A stretch of 53,899 bases of DNA from assembly GCA_947073765.1 (NCBI GenBank), contig CAMTMZ010000015.1, positions 1 through 53,899 of the forward strand, written 5' to 3'. The stretch is from an uncultured Bacillota bacterium (GTDB taxonomy: Bacteria; Bacillota; Clostridia; Oscillospirales; Oscillospiraceae). Made by a program: the position numbers and the translations under genes. The stretch's first letter is position 1. Each line of letters opens with the position of its first letter. A model generated the notes under the pieces. It saw only the letters and a list, made by a program, of their open reading frames with translations. It ran no database searches and was not told the DNA's origin. Of this stretch, positions 42,870-52,868 are shown one piece after another.

Positions 42870-43559
42870 TCAGTAAAGCCCGTGATATAAGGCGTACATC
42901 GCCCGGAACAGCCGGCGCTCCGTCTCCTCGTCCAGTTCAACAAAGCGGCAGCCATACTCAAAATAACCCGCCCTGCGGGTATCAATGCGCAGCACCTGAC
43001 ACAGCAGAGGGGTATCCCGCAGCTCCAGCAGCTGGTTAATCCGCAGCAGAAATTTATCCCCCACGTCACGCCGGGACTGGGCTCCAACGCATACGCCGCC
43101 CATACCCATGTTATTCACCTGGCAGCGCTCCTCGGGCACACCGGCCCGGTCGGGCAGCACATATGATCCCTCCAGCTCGGTGTTAACACGGATGTTGGCC
43201 CGCTGCTCCTCCTTCCCTTTTAGGGCCAGGTGCTCCGCCTGCCACAGCCCGCTGGGCCCCATTCTTATGGTGCCCTCCAGCAATACCGTTCGGTTCTCCC
43301 GGCTGCTGTAGCCCCGCAGGGTCACCGGAAGCGGCTCCTCCGAGCGGGACATCAGGCTTCCATCCACTCCCGGCTCCAACTGGGCTCGGTCACCTCGCAG
43401 CTCCAGCAGTTTGGCTACCAGAAACACCCTGCCGTCCCCGCTGGTTACCTCAACCCGCATCCCGGAATATACCTCCAGGTCCTCTTTCATGGCCCTTCTA
43501 TGGGCCTCCTCCACCCGTTTTTCTCTTGCACTCTTCCGAAAAGAGTCAAACAATCCCAT
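42870..43559 (-). CDS. PilZ-domain c-di-GMP effector
   Basis: A 229-residue soluble protein: basic, helical N-terminus, a YcgR-N-like beta domain (residues about 28-110), then a PilZ domain. c-di-GMP binding residues are R120 and R124 (EEQRANIRV, the RxxxR motif) and NNMGMGG at 149-155, which stands in for the usual (D/N)xSxxG with Gly in place of Ser. It probably acts as a brake or adaptor for motility, or controls surface polymers, when c-di-GMP rises. It starts 3 bp after the stop of a diguanylate cyclase gene, so enzyme and receptor are made from one message. Confidence 0.82.
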   Translation of the reverse strand: MGLFDSFRKSAREKRVEEAHRRAMKEDLEVYSGMRVEVTSGDGRVFLVAKLLELRGDRAQLEPGVDGSLMSRSEEPLPVTLRGYSSRENRTVLLEGTIRMGPSGLWQAEHLALKGKEEQRANIRVNTELEGSYVLPDRAGVPEERCQVNNMGMGGVCVGAQSRRDVGDKFLLRINQLLELRDTPLLCQVLRIDTRRAGYFEYGCRFVELDEETERRLFRAMYALYHGLY

Positions 43560-43562
43560 TTA

Positions 43563-44492
43563 TTAAGTCCCTCCAATTTCCTCCTTACCCCGGGAGTTAG
43601 ACCACACCACTCTGTTACGGCCAAATCGCTTGGCGTCATAAAGCATGGTGTCAGCAAGCTTCAGATAAGTATCGTAGGAGTCCTCCACCCTGGGCACCAC
43701 AGTCACCCCGCCGATGCTCACCGTAACCCACTGGGATGTCCCCGCAGTATGCGGAATATTCAGATCCTCCACCGCCTTTCGTATCTTCTGCATCTGCTCT
43801 GCGGCGGTCGCGGCGTCACAGCCCATCAGGATAGCCACAAACTCCTCTCCCCCATAGCGGGCAAAAAAGTCGGTACTCCGCCGCAGAAAGGAGGTAGCCG
43901 TCTGGGCAACAGCGCAAATTACCTTATCCCCAGCGGGGTGGCCAAAGGTGTCATTATACGATTTAAAATGGTCGATATCGAACATACACAGAGAAATAGG
44001 CTGGCGGAAGCGAATCGCCTCCTGCCATTTATTGTGACAGCTGATATTATAGCTGCGCCGGTTGGGCACACCAGTCATCGGGTCCACCATAGACTGCCGC
44101 TCCACTTGGGAGCGATAGCGGTAAAGCTTCACATGGGTGTTCACCCTTGTCCGGACAATTGGCGGGTAGTAGGGCTTTGTTATGTAGTCCACCGCGCCCC
44201 GCACCAGTCCCCGCTCCTCATTCTCCGCGTCCCGCAGGCTGGTAATCAGAATCACTGGAACATGTCTGGTGACAATCTCTTCCTGTAGCTCCCGCAACAG
44301 CGCAAAGCCATCCATACCGGGCATAATCACATCCAGCAGCACCAGGGAAAAATTACCCACCTTGGCGTGGTACAGCCCCGCCTCCGCTGTGTGCGCAACC
44401 GTCACATCATATTCCTTCGCCAAGATAGACCGCAGCATATCGGCCTGAACCGAGCTGTCATCAATAATCAGAACTTTATCACGACTCTCCAT
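43563..44492 (-). CDS. REC-GGDEF response-regulator diguanylate cyclase
   Basis: A 309-residue PleD/WspR-like protein. Residues 1-120 are a receiver domain with acidic pocket DD at 11-12, phosphorylation site D54 (LLDVIMPGMDG), and K106 (ITKP). Residues 133-300 are a GGDEF domain with active site GGEEF at 214-218. The inhibitory site RSTD (205-208) lies exactly five residues before it, so product inhibition is expected. It makes c-di-GMP from GTP when phosphorylated. No partner kinase is next to it. ATG after aaggagtaaaaaa; PilZ gene directly downstream. Confidence 0.93.
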   Translation of the reverse strand: MESRDKVLIIDDSSVQADMLRSILAKEYDVTVAHTAEAGLYHAKVGNFSLVLLDVIMPGMDGFALLRELQEEIVTRHVPVILITSLRDAENEERGLVRGAVDYITKPYYPPIVRTRVNTHVKLYRYRSQVERQSMVDPMTGVPNRRSYNISCHNKWQEAIRFRQPISLCMFDIDHFKSYNDTFGHPAGDKVICAVAQTATSFLRRSTDFFARYGGEEFVAILMGCDAATAAEQMQKIRKAVEDLNIPHTAGTSQWVTVSIGGVTVVPRVEDSYDTYLKLADTMLYDAKRFGRNRVVWSNSRGKEEIGGT

Positions 44493-44534
44493 TTTTTTAC
44501 TCCTTGCATATTTGTTCTTGCTTTTCCGGACCAG

Positions 44535-45818
44535 TCAGCGCCCGGTCTCAAACACCAGGGGGGTGCCCTTGCAGCTCACCAGCCCTCGGTCAACCTCTAC
44601 CTGCCCTCCGCTCAGCAGGTCCTCATACAGGCCGTCGGGCGCCTCCACTCGCACCGGACCGGCCGTGCCTCTCACGCTGAAAATTCCCACCAGCTGCCGC
44701 TGTCCACGGCAGTATACCGCCTGGAGCATATCGCCGGGCAGAGCCTCCACGCGGTACACTCCCTCAGCCATCAGGGGATGATGCTTCAACGCGGCCAGCT
44801 GCCGGAACTGCTCTGTGCGGTCCGGTCCAGACCAGTCCACCGGATCCTTGTCGAATAGGCTGGGAAGATGGGAATCCCCCCGCTCCTGGCCGCCGTAAAT
44901 CAAAGCGCTCCCCTTCTGGAAGAACTGGAAAGCCGTCCAGTTGTGCAGATTCCTCTCATTGGGAATCCGGAAGGCGGCCCGAAGCTGATCGTGATTCTCC
45001 AGATAACGGAGCTTAACGTAGTTATCCGGATAAATCGTCTCCTGCCAGCTGACCGCCTGGGCGTAGCGCTCCAGAGGGCACTTCCCTTCCAGGTAGTCTA
45101 GGAAAATCTGGTAGATGTCATAATCATAGCACAGGTCAAAGGCTTCAAAGGCCTGCGAGTCAGACAGACAATCAAACCCCATCTCCCGCAGCGCCAGGAT
45201 AAAGGGCGGCTCCACCGTCTCCGCCAGCCAAAGGCAGCCCGGGCGCACCTCCTCTACCCGCTCTCTGGCCTCCTTCCAAAACGCGAGGGGCACCAGCGAG
45301 GCTACATCACACCGAAAACCATCCACCATAGAGGCCCAGTACTTCAGGGTCTCTATGAGATAGTCCCACAAGCCCCTGTCACCGTAGTCCAAATCCACAA
45401 TATCCGTCCAGTCCCCCACCTTGTTGCCGAAGGAGCCGTCCTCCCTGTGAAAAAACCACTCTGGATGCTCCTCTGCCAGCACGGAATCCGGAGCGGTGTG
45501 GTGATATACCACATCAATGATACACTTCATTCCCTGGCTGTGAATGTCGTCTACCAGGTTCTGGAAGTCCTCCAGGGTGCCGTATTCCGGGTTGACGGCC
45601 CGGTAATCCCGGATGGCATAGGGGCTGCCCAGTGTACCCTTTCGAGCTTTCTCTCCGATGGGGTGGATTGGCATCAGCCACACGACATCCGTACCCAACT
45701 CCCTAATCCGCCTCAAATCCCGACGCACACCCTCAAAGGTGCCCTCAGGCGAGTGGCTGCGCACATAGACGGAATAAATCACCTGATTGCGCCAGATCTT
45801 TTTCGTACATTCCGCCAT
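44535..45818 (-). CDS. GH13 alpha-amylase family hydrolase, intracellular
   Basis: A 427-residue TIM-barrel glycoside hydrolase without a signal peptide. GH13 regions are all visible: DVVYHHTA (I), GFRCDVAS with the nucleophile Asp (II), WLAETVEPP with the acid Glu (III) and YLENHDQLR (IV). It lacks a starch-binding domain, fitting breakdown of imported malto-oligosaccharides or similar glucosides in the cytoplasm. The ATG at 45818 (MAECTKKIWRNQ) is preceded by gaggaggagatttgtc. The promoter has a perfect 16-bp palindrome in its spacer, implying repression by a regulator not encoded nearby. Confidence 0.88.
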   Translation of the reverse strand: MAECTKKIWRNQVIYSVYVRSHSPEGTFEGVRRDLRRIRELGTDVVWLMPIHPIGEKARKGTLGSPYAIRDYRAVNPEYGTLEDFQNLVDDIHSQGMKCIIDVVYHHTAPDSVLAEEHPEWFFHREDGSFGNKVGDWTDIVDLDYGDRGLWDYLIETLKYWASMVDGFRCDVASLVPLAFWKEARERVEEVRPGCLWLAETVEPPFILALREMGFDCLSDSQAFEAFDLCYDYDIYQIFLDYLEGKCPLERYAQAVSWQETIYPDNYVKLRYLENHDQLRAAFRIPNERNLHNWTAFQFFQKGSALIYGGQERGDSHLPSLFDKDPVDWSGPDRTEQFRQLAALKHHPLMAEGVYRVEALPGDMLQAVYCRGQRQLVGIFSVRGTAGPVRVEAPDGLYEDLLSGGQVEVDRGLVSCKGTPLVFETGR

Positions 45819-45870
45819 GACAAATCTCCTCCTCTCAGGTATCATCAGAGTGTTGACCTTCTCAGTGTAG

Positions 45871-45899
45871 ATCATACTATCTTTACACCTGTAAAGCAA
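45871..45899 (-). promoter_or_regulatory. GH13 promoter with palindromic operator
   Basis: Minus strand TTGCTT (45894-45899), 17 bp, TATGAT (45871-45876). The spacer holds ctttacacctgtaaag (45881-45896), a perfect palindrome with 7-bp arms, a likely repressor site. Confidence 0.65.
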
Positions 45900-46046
45900 G
45901 CATAAAATTCCCTCGCAAGGAAAAATTTTTGTCAAATACGACGCTATCGAAGTTCCCGCCTATATTTTTTCTCTTAACCTCCTCCGCCACGCCTCAGCAG
46001 CCTTCCTTGTCATACAGAACACCGCTCTCTGCTCCCTCCCGGCAAG

Positions 46047-46074
46047 CAGGAGCCCGCCGGACGGCGGGCTCCTG
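46047..46074. terminator. Strong hairpin after nhaC-type gene
   Basis: A 13-bp stem caggagcccgccg / cggcgggctcctg. There is no clear T-run, so it may act as a message stabiliser rather than a terminator. Confidence 0.5.
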
Positions 46075-46110
46075 AAAGCTTGATCATTCTGTTTACAGCA
46101 TACCAGACGC

Positions 46111-47592
46111 TCAGACCTTGGCGGCCTTCTTCTTAAAAGGCTTGCCATTCAGATCCTTCAGGGTAAGACCCAGCGCGACGAAGAGAACGTTAATCACCGG
46201 CATCATCCAGTTAAACAGGGCCCAGGGGCCATATTTCACAACCTCAATATCCAGTGTATCGGCAATGAACACACCGCAGGTATTCCAGGGAATCAGGGCG
46301 GAGGTCACAGTGCCGGCGCCCTCCAGGGCGGAAGACAGCACGGTGGGGTGCACGCCCATCTTGCGGTATTCCTCAGCGTACATACGGCCGGGCACCACGA
46401 TGGAGATGTACTGCTCAGGCATAGTCATGTTGGAGAACACACAGGTGGCCTCGGTAAGGGTAACCAGACCGACGGGACCTCTGGCCAGCTTCTTGAGCTG
46501 ATCCACAACGACCTCCAGCTGGTGGGTGTACTCCATAATTCCGCCGAACATCATGGCAATGATGGTCATGGAGACGGAGAACATCATGTTCAGGATGCCG
46601 CCGCTCTCCAGCAGGCGGGTCATGGTGTAGGCAGTTTCCTCAGAGAGGGTGGCGTCAAACATGGCCAGCGCCTCATCGCTGAAGGCATAGCCGTTGATGC
46701 CGAAATTAAAGATGGTTCCCAGGTTGCAGTCAGGCTGGAAAATCATGCCCAGGGCGCCGCCGACAATGATGCCCAGGGTAATTCCGGGAATGGCGGGTAC
46801 TTTCATGGCCACAGCCACAATCACCACCACGGGGGGCAGCAGCAGGATGGGATTGATGTGGAACACACCGCCCTCAGCCACATTCAGCGCGTTGGCAAAT
46901 TCAGTCACCCGGCTCATATCAGCGTCGCCGCCGTGATACTGCATGGCACCCACCACACCAAAGATAGCCAGCACCAGTCCGTAGGTCACAGCGGTGGGCA
47001 GCAGCATGGCTTTCACGTGGCTCATCACGTCGGTGCCGGCCATGGCGGGGGCCAGGTTGGTGGTGTCGGACAGGGGGGACATCTTATCGCCAAAATAGGC
47101 GCCGGACAGAATGGCGCCGGCAGTCATGCCAGGGTCCATGCCCAGGCCGAAGCCGATACCCATGAACGCCACGCCCATGGTGCCCATAGTACCCCAGGAG
47201 GTACCGGTAGCCAGGGAGGTGATGGAACAGATCAGCACGACGGCAATGAAGAAGATGGCAGGATGCAGGATCTTCAGGCCGTAATAGACCATAGAGGGCA
47301 CTACGCCAGCGTTAATCCACACGCCGATGAGGATGCCGACGATAATCAGGATACAGCAGGACTGAAGGGCCTTGTAGATGCCGTCCATCATGGATTTCTC
47401 AATTTCTTCCCACTTATAGCCCAGGTACATGGCCATCAGGGCCGCGGCAATAACGCCCACAAACATCGGAACATGGGGATCGACCTCATAATACATGATG
47501 CCGACTGCCAGCGAAACAATCAGAATCACCAGGGTCACTATGGCCTCCCACAGCTTTGGCATGCGGCCAGAGGTTTTCTTTTCTTCACTCAC
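46111..47592 (-). CDS. NhaC-family Na+/H+ antiporter
   Basis: About 493 residues with 11-12 membrane segments. NhaC-type blocks are visible: SLATGTSWGTMGTMGVAFMG, ILSGAYFGDKMSPLSDTTNL, and LIPWNTCGVFIA. Family members exchange Na+ for H+, or, in the MleN branch, malate for lactate coupled to Na+/H+ exchange; lysine or arginine-ornithine use is also reported for relatives. The start is uncertain. A GTG at 47592 (SEEKKTSG follows) has aaagg about 12 bases upstream; a TTG at 47604 sits directly on it. A leader of about 200 nt precedes the gene. Confidence 0.88.
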   Translation of the reverse strand: MSEEKKTSGRMPKLWEAIVTLVILIVSLAVGIMYYEVDPHVPMFVGVIAAALMAMYLGYKWEEIEKSMMDGIYKALQSCCILIIVGILIGVWINAGVVPSMVYYGLKILHPAIFFIAVVLICSITSLATGTSWGTMGTMGVAFMGIGFGLGMDPGMTAGAILSGAYFGDKMSPLSDTTNLAPAMAGTDVMSHVKAMLLPTAVTYGLVLAIFGVVGAMQYHGGDADMSRVTEFANALNVAEGGVFHINPILLLPPVVVIVAVAMKVPAIPGITLGIIVGGALGMIFQPDCNLGTIFNFGINGYAFSDEALAMFDATLSEETAYTMTRLLESGGILNMMFSVSMTIIAMMFGGIMEYTHQLEVVVDQLKKLARGPVGLVTLTEATCVFSNMTMPEQYISIVVPGRMYAEEYRKMGVHPTVLSSALEGAGTVTSALIPWNTCGVFIADTLDIEVVKYGPWALFNWMMPVINVLFVALGLTLKDLNGKPFKKKAAKV

Positions 47593-48065
47593 TGATTTTA
47601 CCAACCTTTCTTAATGCACACACTCCTTTGTCCGGAAATCTGACAGATCGCAGGACAAACAAATGCATTTTTTTGGAGAACGTTACGTTTTCTGGTAATC
47701 CGTGGGTATTACGCGCAAAGTCAATCGCAACACCTCTTCCCCCGATTCCTATCCTGTCCCGCCCCTCCGTATGGAGCGGACAGCTCAATCCAAACTGTTA
47801 ATTTATTATACTACAGCGACAGTAAAAACGCAAGTATTATTCTCCTCCGCTTCACACTTCCCAAAGGCAGACACAGATTTTCGGCCATAGCATCGACATT
47901 TTCACAGAATAGAGAGGACAATAACCAAAACAGATATACGCAGTCACAAGCCCCCAATCGCTGCGGAAAAATTTTGCAGGAACTCTTTCGCCAAGTTTTA
48001 TGCGCTCAGCTGTCCCTGACGGACAGCGCCCCGAGGAGCGCCGTCCGTCATAGGACAAAACGATC
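47593..48065. other. Gene-free spacer with the nhaC-type promoter and long leader
   Basis: A promoter TTGCGT-N17-TATAAT lies on the minus strand at 47805-47833, giving a leader of about 205 nt. The leader starts with a hairpin whose outer stem is ctgtcc/ggacag and inner stem ctcc/ggag (47754-47783). It does not match any riboswitch I can recognise. To the right, a hairpin gacggac/gtccgtc (48018-48049) follows argD. A frame for 68 residues here has no ribosome binding site. Confidence 0.55.
48018..48049 (-). terminator. Hairpin after argD
   Basis: Stem gacggac-a-gcgc / gcgc-c-gtccgtc with one mismatch, 17 bp after the argD stop; no T-run, so a weak or partial terminator. Confidence 0.4.
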
Positions 48066-49292
<1,227 letters not shown>

Positions 49293-49337
49293 ATAGATGA
49301 CCTCCTGATAAATTTTATTGTGCGCTCCGGGCGCGTT

Positions 49338-50219
49338 TTACTTGTTCCATTTAATGCCCACGCTGGGCTGCGCAGTACCTACGGTGGTTCCAAGGCCCTC
49401 GTTGGAGAAGGCCTCATACAGCATGCTGTGGGGCTGGCGCCCGTCGATGATATGCACGCTGGTTACCCCCTCGTCGATGGCCTGCACACAGCAGTCCACC
49501 TTGGGGATCATCCCTCCGGCGATGGTGCCTTGGTCCTTTAGGCCCTGCACATCGGCCACATTCAGGTAAGAGATGACGTCCCGGGTCTTGATGTCGTTGC
49601 ACAGGCCCTCGATGTCGGTAAGGATCATCAGCTTCTCCGCTTTCAGCGCTCCGGCCAGCTTGCTGGCGGCAGTGTCTCCGTTAATGTTGAAGCTGTTCCC
49701 CTGCCCATCGGTGCCCACGGGGGCTACCACAGGGATGAACCCGGCGTCCAGCATAGCCAGCACCGGCTCGGCGTTGACCTTCACCACGTCGCCCACGAAG
49801 CCCAGCTCCTCGCTGCGCTGGACGCACTGGAACAGGTTGCCGCTGATTCCGGACAGACCCACAGCCTTGCCGCCTTGGGCGCTGATGCGGCCCACCAGTT
49901 CGCTGTTCACCTGGCCAATGAGCACCATCTCCACCACACGGATAATCTCGGCGGAGGTGTACCGTAGGCCATTCATAAACTTCACAGGGATATCCAGCTG
50001 CTCCAGCATCTTGTTGATGCCGGGCCCGCCGCCGTGACACAGCACGGGCTTGAGACCCATGGCCTTGAGCAGCACCACGTCCTTGATGACGTTGGCCTTC
50101 AGCTCCTCGTTAATCATGGCGTTTCCGCCGTACTTGATGACCACAACCTTACCCGCGTACTTATTCAGGTAGGGCAGGGCCTCCAGCACGGTTTCCACCT
50201 TGTTGGCAATTTCGTTCAC
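49338..50219 (-). CDS. argB: Acetylglutamate kinase
   Basis: A 293-residue amino-acid kinase. The lysine at VVIKYGGNAM, the CHGGGPGINKML loop, the NGLRYTSAEI segment and NINGDTAASKLAGAL mark the ATP and substrate sites. The N-terminal helix (NKVETVLEALPYLNKYAGK) found in arginine-inhibited enzymes is present, so feedback inhibition by arginine is likely. It starts with GTG at 50219, after ggggaggggg. Third gene of argCJBD. Confidence 0.96.
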   Translation of the reverse strand: MNEIANKVETVLEALPYLNKYAGKVVVIKYGGNAMINEELKANVIKDVVLLKAMGLKPVLCHGGGPGINKMLEQLDIPVKFMNGLRYTSAEIIRVVEMVLIGQVNSELVGRISAQGGKAVGLSGISGNLFQCVQRSEELGFVGDVVKVNAEPVLAMLDAGFIPVVAPVGTDGQGNSFNINGDTAASKLAGALKAEKLMILTDIEGLCNDIKTRDVISYLNVADVQGLKDQGTIAGGMIPKVDCCVQAIDEGVTSVHIIDGRQPHSMLYEAFSNEGLGTTVGTAQPSVGIKWNK

Positions 50220-50237
50220 GGTACTACCCCCTCCCCA

Positions 50238-51461
50238 TCAAGAGCGGTAATCGCCGTTGATCTTTACGTAGTCATAGGTAAGGTCGCAGCCGAAGGCGGT
50301 GGCCTGGCCGCCGCCGCTGTGGAAGTCCACAATCACGGTGATGTCGTGCTCAGTGAGCACGGCCTTGGCTAGCTCCTCGCTGAAGTCGGCGCCAAAGCCG
50401 GCCTCCATCACCACCACCTCGCCGGCGGCGCTCTTCAGGATGCAGTCGGCCTTGGTGGGGTCCACATCGGCGCCCGAGTAGCCGGCGGCGGCCATGATGC
50501 GGCCCCAGTTGGCGTCCCGGCCAAACACAGCAGCTTTGAACAGGGTAGATCCAGCGATGGACCGGGCCACCAGGCGGGCGTCCTGTTCGGTGGGCAGGCC
50601 CTTGGCCTCCACGATCATCAGGTGAGTGGCGCCCTCGCCGTCAGAGGCGATGCGGCGGGCCATGTCGATGCAGATGTCGTCCAGCAGGGCGGCAAAGGCC
50701 TCCTTGTCCTCCTCAGTCTCAATAGCCACGCCGGATGCGCCGTTGGCAAAGAGGAACAGGGAGTCGTTGGTGGAGGTGTCGCCGTCTACGGTAAGCATGT
50801 GGAAGCTCTTGTCCGCGGCTGCCTTCAGCATGGGCTGGAGGAGGTCGGCGCTCACCTTGGCGTCAGTGGTGACATAGCTGAGCGTGGTAGCCATATTGGG
50901 GTGGATCATGCCGGAGCCCTTGGCCATGGCGCCGATGCGGATGGTGCCCCCGGACAGCTCCAGCTCATAGGCCACCTCCTTCTTCACCAGGTCGGTGGTC
51001 ATAATGGCCCAGGCGGCGTCGGTGCCCTGCTCCATAGTCATATTGGGCACGATGCGGCGTACGCCGTCCAGCACCTTTTCCACAGGCAGCTGCTGGCCGA
51101 TTACGCCGGTGGAGCTGACGAACACCTCGTCCTCCCCCAGACCCAGCAGCTCCTCGGCAAGCAGCTCCACCTTCTTGGCGTTTTCCATGCCCTGCTCGCC
51201 AGTGGCTGCGTTGGCATTGCCGCTGTTGATGACCACAGCCCGGGCCCTGCCCTTTTTCAGCACCTCCCGGCCCAGCAGAACGGGGGCGGCACAGAACTTG
51301 TTGGTGGTAAACAGCGCCGCGCAGGAGGCTGGCTCCTGGGAGTAGAGGATGGCTACATCAGGCTTTTCGCTCTTGCGGCTCTTCACACCCACATAGCACG
51401 CGCCGGCCAGAAAGCCCTTGGGGCTGGTGATACTGCCGCCCTCGATAACTTTATACGCCAT
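50238..51461 (-). CDS. argJ: Glutamate N-acetyltransferase / ornithine acetyltransferase
   Basis: A 407-residue self-cleaving enzyme that recycles the acetyl group from acetylornithine to glutamate; forms that also use acetyl-CoA are bifunctional. The cleavage site is in AMAKGSGMIHPNMATTL: cleavage is expected between Ala and the first Thr, which becomes the nucleophile. Most relatives read MATML; here it is MATTL. Other blocks: NSGNANAATGEQG, VSSTGVIGQQLP, GDTSTNDSL, RDANWGRIM. Presence of argJ explains why argA and argE are not needed. Confidence 0.96.
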   Translation of the reverse strand: MAYKVIEGGSITSPKGFLAGACYVGVKSRKSEKPDVAILYSQEPASCAALFTTNKFCAAPVLLGREVLKKGRARAVVINSGNANAATGEQGMENAKKVELLAEELLGLGEDEVFVSSTGVIGQQLPVEKVLDGVRRIVPNMTMEQGTDAAWAIMTTDLVKKEVAYELELSGGTIRIGAMAKGSGMIHPNMATTLSYVTTDAKVSADLLQPMLKAAADKSFHMLTVDGDTSTNDSLFLFANGASGVAIETEEDKEAFAALLDDICIDMARRIASDGEGATHLMIVEAKGLPTEQDARLVARSIAGSTLFKAAVFGRDANWGRIMAAAGYSGADVDPTKADCILKSAAGEVVVMEAGFGADFSEELAKAVLTEHDITVIVDFHSGGGQATAFGCDLTYDYVKINGDYRS

Positions 51462-51531
51462 GATACATTGCTCCTTTCCAAATCACTTCTATCAAGCACA
51501 TCCGGCCCAAAGACCGGCCTTTCGGGACCGA

Positions 51532-52605
51532 TCAGGGGTACATCGGGGGGATCATCAGGCCGGTGGTCTCGGGCAGGTCGAAGATTATATTCATATTCTG
51601 GATGGCTTGACCGGCAGCTCCCTTGCCGATGTTGTCAATTACAGAGCTGATCACGGCGCGCTTGGTGCGCTTGTCAAAGGTGGGGGTGATGCAGCACAGG
51701 TTGGTGCCGGCGGTCCACTTCGTCTGCACCGGCTTGCTGGCGGGGAAGACGTGGACAAAGGGCTCGTCCTTATAGTAACGGCTGTAGAGCTCAAACAGCT
51801 CCTCGTCGCTGGTGTCCTTGTTCAGAGTGGCGTACAGAGTTACCTCAATGCCCCGGATCTGGGGGGTGAGGTGGGGCTGGAAGTTGATGAACTGCCAGGT
51901 CTCCGGCTTCATCAAGTCCTTGCCCGTGATGTAGGCGATGTTCTGCTCGATCTCGGGGGTGTGGCGGTGGCTTCCGCCCAGAGCGTAGGCGCAGAAGCTG
52001 TTGCTGGCCTCAGCCAGCAGCTTGTTGGGGGCGGGCCGGCGTCCGGCACCGGTAAATCCGCTCTTGGCATCCACGATGATGGTGTTCTCCACCACCATGT
52101 TCTCCTTCAGGATAGGCATCAGGCCCAGGGTGGAGGCGGTTGGGTAACAGCCGGGGTTTGAAATGAGGCTGGCGCCCTTGGCCAAATCCCGCATGACCTC
52201 CGGGATGCAGTACACGGCATCCTTCGTCATCTGGGGGTCGGGATGCTCCAGGTGATACCACTTTTCCCAGGTCTTGGCGTCCCGGAAGCGGATGTCAGCG
52301 CCGAAGTCGATAAATTTCTTGCCGCCGGCCAGCACCTTGGCGGCAATGCCGGGCACAGTGCCGGCATCCACAGCGGTGAACACCACATCGCTGTCCTTCA
52401 CGATCATCTCCAGGGTGGCGTCGTCCATGGGCAGGATCTCCTGGTCATAGAAGCCAACCAGGGCGGGGTGCTCATCCTGAATCTTGTGGCCGGCGGCAAA
52501 GCTGTCGGCCAGATGGGCCACCTGGGTCTCGGGGTGGGTCACCATCAGGCGCAGAAGCTCACCACAGGCATAGCTGGCAGCGCCGCAGATAGAAAAACGA
52601 ATCAT
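51532..52605 (-). CDS. argC: N-acetyl-gamma-glutamyl-phosphate reductase
   Basis: A 357-residue NAD(P)-dependent dehydrogenase. The nucleotide-binding start is SICGAASYACGELLRLMVTH, and the catalytic cysteine is in LISNPGCYPTASTL. GGSHRHTPEIEQN is the conserved histidine block. It reduces the acyl phosphate made by ArgB. First gene of argCJBD; ATG after aaggaggtaatgtatc. The promoter is about 200 bp upstream. Confidence 0.95.
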   Translation of the reverse strand: MIRFSICGAASYACGELLRLMVTHPETQVAHLADSFAAGHKIQDEHPALVGFYDQEILPMDDATLEMIVKDSDVVFTAVDAGTVPGIAAKVLAGGKKFIDFGADIRFRDAKTWEKWYHLEHPDPQMTKDAVYCIPEVMRDLAKGASLISNPGCYPTASTLGLMPILKENMVVENTIIVDAKSGFTGAGRRPAPNKLLAEASNSFCAYALGGSHRHTPEIEQNIAYITGKDLMKPETWQFINFQPHLTPQIRGIEVTLYATLNKDTSDEELFELYSRYYKDEPFVHVFPASKPVQTKWTAGTNLCCITPTFDKRTKRAVISSVIDNIGKGAAGQAIQNMNIIFDLPETTGLMIPPMYP

Positions 52606-52778
52606 GATACATTACCTCCTTGAATATTCTGCCCGCATTTTTACCGGGCTTTTGAAACTTTTTAATGCGCTAGAGTCCTACTGTCACAACCTTTCCCGGG
52701 TTTTTTGTCCTTATTTTAAAGCCCTTGATATAGATTGTGTTGAATTTTTCTATTTTTTATTATATAATCATTAGGCAG

Positions 52779-52807
52779 AATATACAAGATAGGATTTTTT
52801 CTGTCAA
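52779..52807 (-). promoter_or_regulatory. argCJBD promoter
   Basis: Minus strand TTGACA (52802-52807), 17 bp, TATATT (52779-52784). The leader is about 170 nt. A single half-site similar to an ARG box (tgaat at 52741-52745) lies downstream; a full pair is not evident. Confidence 0.7.
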
Positions 52808-52868
52808 GCATTCCGTTTTTGAATGTTCTGATACACCATTATTTTCCATCCGGGAGGCATGATTTATC

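Noticed and set aside
45960-46148. Arg-rich 62-codon minus-strand frame at the nhaC-type end
   Set aside because: Overlaps the end of a real gene and a strong hairpin; no start signal.
47592-47800. Lysine riboswitch upstream of the NhaC gene
   Set aside because: An agaggtg-like start was tempting, but the downstream conserved blocks (AAGG...GCCGAAG) are missing.
47852-48058. 68-codon minus-strand frame after argD
   Set aside because: No ribosome binding site; includes the argD hairpin; composition rich in Cys and aromatic residues as in random frames.
52741-52775. Paired ARG boxes upstream of argC
   Set aside because: Only one half (tgaat) fits; the position 21 bp away does not match.
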